A DNA stretch of 64,000 nucleotides, from the NCBI GenBank assembly GCA_936440205.1, contig OW387135.1, forward strand, positions 35,504,792-35,568,791, given 5' to 3'. This DNA comes from Lepidonotus clava (Eukaryota; Annelida; Polychaeta; Phyllodocida; Polynoidae). Below the pieces are notes generated by a model that did not search any database, was not told the DNA's origin, and was given only the letters and a program-made list of their open reading frames with translations. The position numbers and the translations under genes are program-made. Positions 11,103 to 21,119 of this stretch are shown here, piece after piece; the first letter of the stretch is position 1; the number at the start of each line of letters is the position of its first letter.

Positions 11103-14100
11103 ATGGATAATGATACGGTTTACACCAGGAACCCATGGACTGACGACGATCGGTCTTTAGGGCGCATCAAAGACGTTCTCTTTTTGTGTGAAAGGACAGG
11201 CCATCTCGATCAAGTACTTGAAGTAGGTTCTAGTTTAGCTCTAGAACTCTAGCACAGCTTAACAGACTGTGTATAGAAAAACTGAGGCTTACACAGCTAG
11301 TTCTAGTTCTAATGAATTTTAAAGAAAAGTTCTTTGTTCTAGATCTAACATAACTTCATCACGTTATAAAATGGTATGGTCTATGCTCTGACTAAGGAAA
11401 TATAGAATTCAATCTGAAGTGTAGATCTGTGTTTCCATTGTACTGATTGCAATAACGTTAACATAACGCCAACACAGATTAGTTGGAAACTCTTTTAGAT
11501 TAACAGTTAGGCCTGGTCGAGGAAGCCAGTTTAAATAAACCTGAACTTGGTGAGTTCCCTTAATTTCAAGGCTCTTGTATTTCTTTTTAAATCATGACAT
11601 GGGGCCGTCCATAAATGACGTCATGCTACCTTTGACCATCCCCCCCCCCCCGTCCTGTTTTGTCATGCAACCCTTCACCCTCCCCCCCCTTCTAGAAATG
11701 ACATATCAAATGGACCTCACCAAATCAATAGTCATTAAGGATAAGACTTATCATAAGTATATATCTGTCGTTAGTAGTAGCTGCCTTTCTTATCAAGAAA
11801 ATTCATTTAAGTTCAATCTTAAATAACGCTTAAATAATATTTCTAAACATACGATTTAACAATTTATTTCAACCCTAGTCTAAACAAGGACATCCAGAAA
11901 AGCTGAAAGATGTAAAGGACAACTCACCTTCGATAAATATGATCAAACTGCTGCGTCAGATGGAAGAATCACGAAAGAAAATTGCTCAGGTAGACTATAT
12001 TGAATCTGTTTTTTTTTAAGAATAAAAGAATTCAATGTGAAAAAGCCATGAGTAAACATGTTGGTTAACATTTCTCCAAGATAGACAATAACATGATTGG
12101 TTTTGTTTTAAAGATTTTATTTTAATTCTTTAGATCTATCGAAGTTCATTACATAATCTCCATATTTAAAAATACATTTAATTTCTACAAATTCGCTCAA
12201 GAAGCTGTTTATCTTAATTCTAAGCAAACTAAATATTGGTTACATACGCTGCGTTCTATGTCGAACATTTGTATTTATTCATACTTTTTGGTTTCAATCA
12301 TGTTCAGACGAACCTTGAAATCCAACGCCGTCTACGAGATAAAGAAACGCATGATATCACACATACAGATATTCTAGGTAAGATAAGAATAAATTTTACG
12401 ATATGTGTCCCGTTTTATAGAAAAAAGGCTATGTTTCCCTGTGTAGAAAATATTCGAATTAAGTTGTATCCTTATCAATCATTCACCTATTGAAACAATC
12501 GTATCTTTAACTTGACAAGTTACGATTTGATATATACATCTATATCTAAGATGTACCTATAGTTTCTATCTTAATAATTATTATTCTTACATCCAGAAAA
12601 ACGCGTGCAGGTCATGAACCATCTCAACAGCCACCTTCAAACAGTAGCCAACCAGAAGGATAGTCTTATTGGACGTTTACAGCAACCGTACGTCGGCGAT
12701 TTCATCAAAATGGACGTCCACAGCAAACAGTATGTGTTTCCAGAGGGTTGTGTTTGTTGAAAGAAAAGAATAGAAGAGGGTTGTGTTTGTTGAAAGAAAA
12801 GAATAGAATATTTCAAAGTCAAACAGTGTAACTATGTTAATCAATTTAGCACAAAAATTGATGTATAACTACCTTGGTTTGATGGATGTTCCACTTGAAT
12901 GACGACATTATTTGAGTTTAGTTTTCATCGTTTTTGTGAGCCCTTAATTATAGTTTTTAGTATTGAAGCTTATGGGAAGGGCTCACTCAATCTGTCATGT
13001 CTTTTGTAGGTATTTGGGCTTTGATCTGATTGCCCGGTTACACAATCTTACATACAAGTAGCTACAGGCCTTTGTCCACAGGCATGCATTTGTAAGCAAG
13101 GACAATTAGTGTGCATCAAGTGTAATTGAGTGGGCAGGCCTCTCCCCTGCACCCTCCCCCACCCCCACTCCTTGAACTCAGTTCAAGGAGTGGGGGTGGG
13201 GGAGGTTGCAGTTTGAGAAGCAAGAAGTGGGTTACATAACCAGTATTTGAGCCAATCAACCTCACCCCTCCACATTACTAGTCATTAGGACCTCCACTGT
13301 CACCTGCAGGTGGGTGGGTGCAGGTGACCTAGTACTAGAAGGAGGAGCCCCTTTCCTAAGCCCCTCCCTGAGTTGTGTTTGACAGCAGGAGTGGTGGTGG
13401 TGGTCACTACTCATAGCCCATATAGCCTTCTGGTTGTAGGAAGGCCTTCAGTTTATTGAGGGACACCATTGCTATAGATTACATACATTAGATATATTGA
13501 CATTTTGTTCAATTACCTTTCAAACACAATGAAATGTCCATTGTTATGTTAAGGGCGAACATCGATCGTTCCAACGATCGGAACTTTGATAGTCATTTGC
13601 TTCTTGTTCTAGTAAGGGAAAGATTGTTTTTAAACCAATTGTGAGATACAAAACTTAACTGCTGTAAATATGAAAAAAAACGCTTCAATATTTCAGATAT
13701 GCCTCTTCCATTTTTGGAGACATTGTTCCTACACTTTCTGCGATGTCGTCTCAATTGGAAAATGTTGAGTGGGTCGGAAAAGCAAGTTTTGACGATGGAC
13801 GTCTGGTGAGGAACCTTACTTTAACAATAAGAAAAATAAAATTTTAAAGTGCATTGTAGTCAACTTACAGGTTGATAGTTAGGTTTAATTGCTACCTTCT
13901 CAAATAAGAGGAAAGGACCGATCATTATGAAAAAAATATGAAGGAAATTAAAAGACTGAGGTATAATATACATAATTTCTTTAATTTGTAGCCTATATGA
14001 CCCAATTCAAATGGTACATTTAGTAAAATGGTTTCCAGTTTTATGTGATAGAGACAAACGAGTTACCTATTTTTCGTATATTTCAATGCATCTTAGTGGT

Positions 14101-14325
14101 GGAGGGGGAACATGGATAGGGAAATGGAGACAAGAAACGTTCGCTTGATCTTTTAAAAATTGATTGTCTAAAGTGTTTTATAATTATCTTTTCCAGGACA
14201 AGATACTATCAGAGATTTCGTCTACCCTTGCTTCTCTGGAATTGAAATATCAAACCCTTGTGCGGGTCGGAAACACCACAAGGAACTTTCATACTACTCA
14301 GAGTCCAGATGTCAGTTTTGTTTAA
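11103..14325 (+). CDS. HAUS2: HAUS2, augmin (HAUS) complex subunit 2
   Basis: Subunit of augmin, which recruits gamma-tubulin to spindle microtubules for branching nucleation. Exons: 11103-11222, 11879-11989, 12308-12377, 12597-12729, 13697-13805, 14197-14325 (TAA at 14323). Every border is GT-AG with matching phase, giving 223 aa, close to about 235 aa in vertebrates. Family features: an N-terminal NPW (residues 10-12), a helical segment TNLEIQRRLRDKETHDI corresponding to the NLEIELLKLEKDTADV region, and MNHLNSHLQTVANQKDSLIG corresponding to MNNHLEAVLKEKRSLRQ, followed by coiled-coil-like heptads. A poly(A) signal aataaa lies at 14431. An alternative last exon near 20.76 kb and an alternative upstream start are possible (see findings). 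Identity rests on remembered human sequence and is fairly strong. Confidence 0.85.
11590..11705. repeat. Fragment of a GGCCGTCCATAAATGACGTCA-type interspersed repeat
   Basis: Inside HAUS2 intron 1, the words ggggccgtccataaatgacg and two C-runs resemble the end of a widespread invertebrate repeat that starts GGGCCGTCCATAAA. A matching opposite end was not found nearby, so this is a fragment. A related inverted word (tacgttatgaatggacg) occurs at about 24577-24593. Confidence 0.45.
12742..12807. repeat. Two-copy 33-bp tandem duplication
   Basis: The unit beginning agagggttgtgtttgttgaa is repeated twice without visible change, directly after HAUS2 exon 4. The lack of divergence suggests a recent event. 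Confidence 0.9.
12931..13612 (+). repeat. Dispersed repeat family, copy 1
   Basis: Shares with copies at 45.8 and 55.9 kb the ordered words ggttacacaatct, gtttgagaagc, gaagtgggtt, cataacca, gagccaatcaacc, acctccactgtcacctgcag, catatagccttct and tgtaggaaggccttcag. The 5' part contains a small inverted repeat (gtgagccctt/aagggctcac). This copy carries an extra GC-rich hairpin (13147-13211) and an insertion before its last 60 bp. No coding capacity. Likely a non-autonomous mobile element; class not determined. Confidence 0.8.
13147..13211. repeat. Near-perfect 31-bp-arm hairpin
   Basis: Arms 13147-13177 and 13181-13211 are reverse complements with a single mismatch, separated by a 3-bp loop. 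The arms are rich in CCCCCA/TGGGGG. It interrupts repeat copy 1; the other copies have ordinary sequence at this point. Confidence 0.92.
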
Positions 14326-15590
14326 ACAACTGACACTGGTTTTTAGAATGTAAACACTCCACAGGATGTTCAACCATATCTGTACATATCACACATAATT
14401 GTACGATTTATAATGTTCGCGGTAGATATTAATAAAACTAACCATTCACATCAATAGGTTTTTCATCGATTATTAGACTCTGTGTAAGATTGAAATACTA
14501 TAATGATAAGAACAGCATGGGGCATCTGAGGGTGACCATACAACCCATAGGGGATCGTCATGTACTGAGGGCAAAACCCAAGCTTCATACGATCCCCATG
14601 GGTCATACAGCAACCAAAGGACAACCCCAAAGGTTCTTCTTTATTTCATCACCCAAAAATTATTCAAACTATGTTGAAACAAGTGAGATGAGAGTGAGGA
14701 GCGGTACATACAGCCTCGCAATACGCGCTGACCCCTGCACATACTGTTCCTCGGCAGTGCGGGTGATAATGCATCAGAATCAATCCCTATTATAATTATT
14801 GACGTACTTGTAGCGAGTATGCGTATATTTTGTCATGCATAGATGGATATAGATATAAGCAATGAAGAAATGTTGATTTTGAAAGAAGAATATTGACACC
14901 TTGATCAATATTGTTCAGTTTGAATCCAAAATTTTGAGTGATTCTTGAGGGAACGTCCAGTCCCACAATTTTATGGAAATAGAACGTCGATCAAGGTTGG
15001 GCATTGACCGTTAGATGTTGAAAAGCAAGCCTGAAGGGGCGCCACCAGTTTCTTGCCATGATACTTGATGGATGTTATTCTGGATAGGCATTATATTTCA
15101 ACTTAAAGTTCCAATAAATAATATCTGGAAGTTCCAATTTGCTACTTCCAATATTATCATGCAGCCCATTTGCATAGTTTGTCCTAGGACACAGGTAAGA
15201 CTGGTTTAAATGATCACCTGTGCCAGCTTGCTGCTTGCTTGTTTTCATAGACTTAGAAGACATGCAGGTGCAAGTTAGGTTTTTCATTGCAGATTGGGGA
15301 ATCTACTACCTGTTCTTGTCAGAAAACAAAGAATTTTGGAATTCTGGGAGTTCAGAGAGTTCTGCAATGAATTCTGGTATTCAAGTACATAGCGGTTCAC
15401 AAGCAGACAATTATCTAGAGCAGACGCTACTGAGTATATGCAACGAGCCTCCAATATAAGAGTCCCAATTCCTGACGTTATGCTTTGAATGTGGCTTTGG
15501 CAGTGCCCCCTATGAGAGTCCGTACAAACCGCTACAACATGTTGTCAGTTTGGCCCTTTTTGTGATGTCATCGCTGTTTGTTCACGTTTT
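14326..15590. other. HAUS2 downstream region, no gene recognised
   Basis: AT-rich DNA without a supported exon. It holds a short imperfect inverted repeat (acccataggggatcgt near 14543 against acgatccccatgggt near 14589) and otherwise nothing recognisable. Confidence 0.5.
14431..14436 (+). terminator. Poly(A) signal for HAUS2
   Basis: The hexamer aataaa lies 105 bp after the HAUS2 stop codon in an AT-rich stretch, a normal distance for a 3' end. Confidence 0.55.
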
Positions 15591-17905
15591 GAAAAAAATA
15601 TCGAAAAATGCTCAATGCTGTATTATTCTCTGTTTTCGTCCAGTGGATCACGTCGATAGTCCGATAAATCGGAGTCATAGGTTGTCCCAAAAAGCTGATA
15701 CCAGCGTAAATGTGTGTAGAGAGTGAACAGCAGTCGCTGGTAACCAGCGGGGGGGGGGGGGGGGACACTGTGCTATTTTGTGGTATTGTGAACCTGGTCG
15801 GAGAGTGATGGTTTTCCCATAGAAAATGCCTTGAGAGTAGAAATTTGCATAAAAAAGGCGTTACCTGAAGATTGACAAGATGATTTCATAATAATATTCT
15901 AAAAATAGAATGAAAGTAGGTCAGGAACACCCCATTCCCCCATGGGGGCGGCCATATTGAAAATATGCTGGTTCTTCTGTCTCTCACCAGGGGGATACGG
16001 TATAGCAGGATTCCCGTACCGACCAGGATTCTGATAGAAATTAGCATAAAAAAGTCATTACCTGGAGAGTGACGAGATGATGTCATAATAATATTCTAAA
16101 AATAGAATGAAAGTAGGTCGGGAATGCCCCCGTCACCCACTGGGGGCGGCCATATTGAAAATATGATAGTTCTCTTTTCTCTCACTAGGGGATACTGTGA
16201 TTCGGAGAATATAGATTTCAACATAGGATCTCTATGGGAATCAAATTGTGATTACGTTATTCTCCGGATCGCAAAGCGTTCCGGTGGATCCTCCAATAAA
16301 TCGGAGTAATCAGTTGTCCAAAAAGGCTGAGAACTTTCCATCTTTTAAACATAGCTTTAGTTGTGTGTCACAGGACCCAGCTAAGTCATTTTTTTCGATT
16401 GTTGGTCTAGACTAAGAATCTGCTGGAGAGTGTAGGTTTAACATAGGATTTCTATGGCGGGAGTTCCCTTTCAAAAAGTCCGATTCTGCTAGGCGAGTGG
16501 ATGGATGATGTCATTATGAAAATTCTATAAATAGATTTGGGATATCCCTTTTCCCCACTGGGGGCGGCCATATTGAATAAATTTGCATATTACCAATACA
16601 ATCTCCAAACACAAATGAGCTCAGACTCTTAATCCATGCTGTATTGGGGTAAAGGGGTGAAGGGGATGACATGGAGATGTCATGGGGATGTCATGGCAAT
16701 GTCATGGCATCATCATGGCAATGTCATGGGGATGTCATGGCATTGTCATGGCAATGTCATGGCACTGTCATGGTTCTGTCATGGCATCATCATGGCAATG
16801 TCATGGGGATGTCATGGCATTGTCATGGGGATGTCATGGCATCATCATGGCAATGTCATGGGGATGTCATGGGGATGTCATGGCATTGTCACGGCAATGT
16901 CATGGCAATGTCATGGCAATATCATGGCATTGTCATGGCATTGTCATGGCAATGTCATGGTACTGTCATGGCATTGTCATGGGGATGTCATGGCATCATC
17001 ATGGCAATGTCATGGGGTTGTCATGGCAATGTCATGGCACTGTCATGGCACTGTCATAGTAATGTCATGGCATTGTCATGGCAATGTCATGGTACTGTCA
17101 TGGCATTGTTATAGCATTGTCATGGCATTGTCATGGCAATGTCATGGCAATGATGACTAGTTGTGTCTAACACTAACAAAAAAATCCGTAAAAGTAAAAG
17201 CTAAATCTATATCCAAAGTATAGTTCTTTCAATAAAATCGAATAACCAGAGCTCTTCGGTTTCTCAAACCAATCGTCAATGCTATCAATCGATCACCTCG
17301 ATCTAGTTGTCCGTTCTCGTCAAGTCGATAACATTGATAGTCCGATAAATCGGAGTTAGCACTTGCTCCAAAAGGCTGAAACCAGCGTAATTCTGTCTAG
17401 GTCTAAAACAGGATTCGCTGGTAGCCAGCGTAGTGGGGGAGGGACACTGTGTATATAGCTACTACCGCAACTCTGGTCGGAGATTGTAGCTTTTCCCATA
17501 GACTTAGTGTGGAGAGTGAAAAAAATCTGTAGGGACCAAAACATGATTGGATATTGACGAGATGATGTCATAATAATGTTCTAAAAATAGACTGAAACTA
17601 GATCGGGAACACCCCTTTCCCCCATGGGGGCGGCCATATTGAAAATATGCTGGTTCTTCTGTTTCTCACTAGGGAGATATGGTAATTCAAAGAGTAGGTT
17701 TGAACATGGATCTTTATGGGATCCGAAAATTTTTCATATCGACCAAATCATGATTGGAGATTGATCAGATACATTACGATATTCTAAAAATAGACTGTAA
17801 CTAGGTCGGGAATACCCCCTTCTTCCACTGGGGGCGGTCATATTGAAAATATGCTGGTGTTGTTGTTCTCCAATAACCGTCCAGTCAATAACGTCGATAC
17901 TCTGA
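15590..17905. repeat. Composite, partly tandem repeat region
   Basis: Two motifs recur. Motif A (gtccgataaatcggagt, then ttgtcc, aaaaggctga, ccagcg) occurs at about 15657, 16286, 17338 and, broken off, 17893. Motif B (gatgatgtcataataat, attctaaaaatag, gggggcggccatattgaaaa) occurs at about 15880, 16073, 16505, 17560 and 17768. A linking motif (ctggttcttctgtctctcac) also repeats. Copies are 80-90 percent alike by eye. The order implies at least one segmental duplication of a block of about 1 kb, later split by the 12-bp minisatellite. No ORF with family resemblance. Confidence 0.8.
16664..17153 (+). repeat. 12-bp minisatellite (GTCATGGCAATG type)
   Basis: About 490 bp of 12-bp units (gtcatggcaatg with variants gcattg, gggat, gcatcatc, gcactg, gtactg). 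Because the period is a multiple of three and lacks stops, all three plus-strand frames stay open and give MSWHCHGN-like repeats. These should not be read as genes. It lies between two blocks of the composite repeat. Confidence 0.95.
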
Positions 17906-17909
17906 TAAA

Positions 17910-17973
17910 TCTCTCTCCCTCTCCTTCTCCCTCTCCCTCTCCCTTTCCCTCTCCCTTTCCCTCTCCCTCTCTT
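17910..17973. repeat. (CCCTCT)n-type microsatellite
   Basis: Pyrimidine tract of ctccct/ctcctt units that replaces the end of a motif A copy of the composite repeat. Confidence 0.9.
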
Positions 17974-18179
17974 TCAGCTGTTATTGAACAAGGTGGATAA
18001 GACGGAGCTTTTGGGTTCTTTAGAACCCAACATACTTGATCTTGTTTGTATCTGGATACACTGACTTTCAAAGGGAGCGCCCTTATTAACGACAACGAAA
18101 ATCCCGAAGGCGACAGTCCGAGTCACATATCTTAGTGTAGCTATAATATTTTTGGTATGTGTGTATGCAAGTAGGTGTT

Positions 18180-19025
18180 TGTGTGGGTTTTTTGTTGGAA
18201 GGGGGGGGTTAGCAGGGTTACTGAGATAGTCCAGGGATTGTCCGGGGATAGCCATAGACCTCCTGCCAGAAGCGCCGCCACCCCGATTAATCGCGCGGAT
18301 TAGGTAGCGAATTGTTGATTTCCGGCCCGTAGGCGCAATGCAAAACCATCTGCTTTTTGTTCCCTACGTCTTTTAAAATCTTCCCCCAACAAAAATATGC
18401 ATACTCACAGTTAGCCAGAACCAAAAGCTACTGTATATTACAAAATAACCTAATAGTTTTGGGGGAAAGAACAGAAAATCCGAGTTGTTTGAGCCCTGCA
18501 ATGATAACACATAGGGCGGAAGTCAATATCTGTAAGGCCATGTGCGACAATTGCCAATCGGTCTATGATAGTTGGTTGTTAGTTGGGGTCATTCAGGGGT
18601 AACTTAGGGGTTAATTGATGTTTTTCCAAGTGCCAGTCCGGGGATTGTTCATGGGATAATCATGGGGATACTGGTGATTGTTTGGGAGATGGTTGGTGCT
18701 GTTCAATGGTTAGTCAGCAAAGTTTCTAACAGATTACTTGGGTGATAGTCATGGGGAAAGGACAGATTTGGGAGATAGTAGGGAGGTAGTCTGGGGGATA
18801 GTCTGGGTAAATCAGGAATCAGCAGGATTTCCAACAAATAGCCTAGGGGATTATTCAAGGGATGGTCAGGGAGAGGAGTCTGGGAGATAGTTGGGGTCAG
18901 TAAGGGTTAGACGCCAGGGTTTCTGACAGATCTAGTCAAGAGCATTGTTCAGGGGGTAATCAGGAAGTTAGTTGGGGGCTAATCAAAGCGGTTTTTGAGA
19001 GGGAGTCCAGGGGCTCTGACTAAGG
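18180..19025 (+). repeat. Degenerate tandem repeats rich in GGGGATAGTC/GGGAGATAGT
   Basis: Words such as gggggatagtc, gggagatagt, ggggattgttc and gcagggttt/gcaggatttcc recur irregularly for about 800 bp. Period is not constant by eye. No coding resemblance; probably an old decayed tandem array. Confidence 0.55.
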
Positions 19026-19099
19026 CCTAGCTAGGCAGAATGTTTTATTATAGATATTTTCTATTAAATTTAAGTTTTCGGGTGTCTCTTCATACATTT

Positions 19100-19215
19100 T
19101 CATAATGACATAGCTGTTGGTGGGGACGGCCTCAATTAATAATGTCATCAGTCATTTTATGATTTAATTCTCTTTGATCTTAATGACCTGCTACATTGTA
19201 ATTTACATCATATTA
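19100..19215 (+). repeat. Dispersed repeat family, short 5' fragment
   Basis: The words ggtggggacggcctcaatta, catcagtca, tttaattctcttt and cctgctaca match the first part of the family seen complete at 45.8 kb. The rest is absent, so it is a truncated copy. Confidence 0.55.
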
Positions 19216-19230
19216 TGATCGTAGGGTAAA

Positions 19231-20719
19231 ACAGGGTTCCCACGCTGGTCTTAAAAGGTCTTAAATTCGTTTTCTAAAATTTAACCCCTTCAACCCTCTA
19301 TTTCTGAGAATATTAGGTAGAAAATATCTGTAGACAAGAGAAAGTAAGCTTTCAAATGCTGCAAACCTTTTTAAAATATTCCTTTTAGAAGCTAAGATAT
19401 GTTTGTATGAAGTGCCCAACCTCTTGTATGATAGAAACACCCCAGTCCTGATTATCATATTGCTTTCCGTGTTACGGCAACTTGAACTTTACCATATTTA
19501 GTAAGGAAAAGAAGGCAGATCTAATTATAGAAAATGATAGAAATGTAATTACTTTTGATTCAGAAGGTTATTTCTCTACCTGTTTGAAGTATTAGATGAA
19601 CAAAGATATTTTCTACATCATCCATGACATGTTCCATTGACCCTTAATATTCTTTTTTCGGTAACCATTCTGAAATGTAGAATTTAGCGGAAAAAAACTC
19701 CATTACAAATTTCCCATAATGCCTCATTCATGAAAATTTGGTTATTTCCCATAATGCCATTGAATTCTCTGCAAATTTTCATATAAGTCAAGTTTTCACA
19801 CAAAATTACATAAGAAATACATTGTTTCCAAGTAATTCCTTAATCATTGCCATTTAGAGGGTGATTTTGAGGTTTGTCATATTTGCCCTACATTGGGCAT
19901 GATGTCTGTACTTAAAAATGTGTTCTAAAAGAACTAATTTTCTTTGAAGGATAATATAAAAAGCTGAAGATTTCTCGTAGCATCAGGAATATTTTGATAT
20001 TTACCTTTTTACTGTAGGTTAAATACTCATTTTGCAAATAGAAAATAACCATAACAGTAGGTTCAAATTCATGGGTAACAGCCAAATATGGCCTTATGGG
20101 GTGGAAGGGGTTAAATCAACTTTTTGTGTAGAATTCATTTCCCATACCTAAAACATTCTATCATAATGGAATATTTCCATATTTGGAATGTCATTGGAAT
20201 GTTTTTATATGGGAAATTCACTTAATTCATTCTATTTGGTTGCCATGGAAACTAAAATTCATGAGATTTTCATAAAATTGTATTAACTATAAGAAACTAT
20301 CATTTTCTGGTCTCTACATTGAAAACAGAATATATTTATCATTTCTGGTTCAAAAATAATGAATATAATTGTGTTTTTTTAAAATATTTACTCACAATTA
20401 TGATAATTAATGATAATTTATGCAAAATCTCAATAAATACAAGAAAATTAAGCTTTTCCTCATTTTCAAAAAGGTCTTAAATTTGACAGTTTTGTGGGTA
20501 GAGGTCTTAAAAAGGTCTTAAATTGAGTTTTTTTGAGAAGTTATCATCACAATTCTAAATCCTGCTTTCAAATGAGTACTCTGTTCAATTCATACAATGA
20601 ATATATTCTGAAATGTTTCTTTGCTCTAGGTCTATAGGTCTTAATTTTTCCCAATCTTGGTCGTAAATTGGTCTTAAAAAGGTATTAAATTGATTTTGAA
20701 AATTGCGTCGGAACCCTGT
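19231..20719. mobile_element. DNA transposon-like element with CAGGGTTCC ends
   Basis: The ends are cagggttcc (from 19232) and ggaaccctg (to 20718), exact reverse complements, and repeated ggtcttaaa words lie just inside both ends in direct orientation. The interior (about 20105-20470) matches the 25.5-25.8 kb stretch in opposite orientation. No transposase reading frame is seen, so it is a non-autonomous element. Target duplication is unclear (taaaa on one side, taaac on the other). CAGGG ends would fit a hAT-type element, but that is only a suggestion. Confidence 0.65.
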
Positions 20720-20758
20720 AAACGATGATAACGCCTTTGTTTCCAATAATCCTACCAG

Positions 20759-20893
20759 TTTATAGAGGAAGACCCATCGACAACATTATTACCGTGGTCC
20801 TATGGCCTTGCTCTTCCTCCTCACCTTCCCCATCCAAGCTGTGGGTTAACAATGCAGAGTGACAGGGTGTGGGTGGTCCTTGTCTTTGAGTAG
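20759..20893 (+). CDS. Possible alternative last exon of HAUS2
   Basis: A pyrimidine-rich acceptor (ttccaataatcctaccag, ending at 20758) opens a 44-codon frame to a TAG at 20891, starting FIEEDPSTTLLPWSYGLALP and followed by PHLPHPS. It is in phase with a possible donor inside HAUS2 exon 6 (gtcagt at 14311). The EE...PPxLP pattern loosely recalls the human HAUS2 tail (AEESYL...MPPLP). The intron would be 6.4 kb and would contain transposons. Weak evidence; it may be chance. Confidence 0.25.
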   Translation, partial: FIEEDPSTTLLPWSYGLALPPHLPHPSCGLTMQSDRVWVVLVFE

Positions 20894-20908
20894 ATTTCTA
20901 CTTCTTAC

Positions 20909-21055
20909 TTGGAGCGATGGATAACTTTTTATATTTCTCCCATAATAGAGATATTGTATTAAATCCTTGGTCCTACACGCGCGACCCAAATCAGGCGGTG
21001 TCCGTCCATCTGATGTGAGGCCATCTGTGTCGAGCAGACGACATCCAGCCGACAT
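20909..21055 (-). CDS. Possible first coding exon of an unrecognised minus-strand gene
   Basis: ATG at 21055 opens 49 codons (MSAGCRLLDTDGLTSDGRTP followed by PDLGRACRTKDLIQYLYYGR and NIKSYPSLQ) and runs into a strong donor (gtaaga at 20908-20903). Immediately upstream is an unusually GC- and CpG-rich stretch (21056-21115) that would suit a promoter. The text is faintly ankyrin-repeat-like (DGRTPxDLxRA). No further exon was found before HAUS2, so the gene, if real, is not identified. Confidence 0.3.
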
Positions 21056-21119
21056 GATGCTTTCCCGCCCGCGCCGCCCTCCCGACCCTTGGCGGCGCGC
21101 GGCAGGGAGCCACTGACAC

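Noticed and set aside
16636-17160. Three overlapping plus-strand ORFs of 125-174 residues
   Set aside because: They are translations of the 12-bp minisatellite; length comes from the period being a multiple of three.
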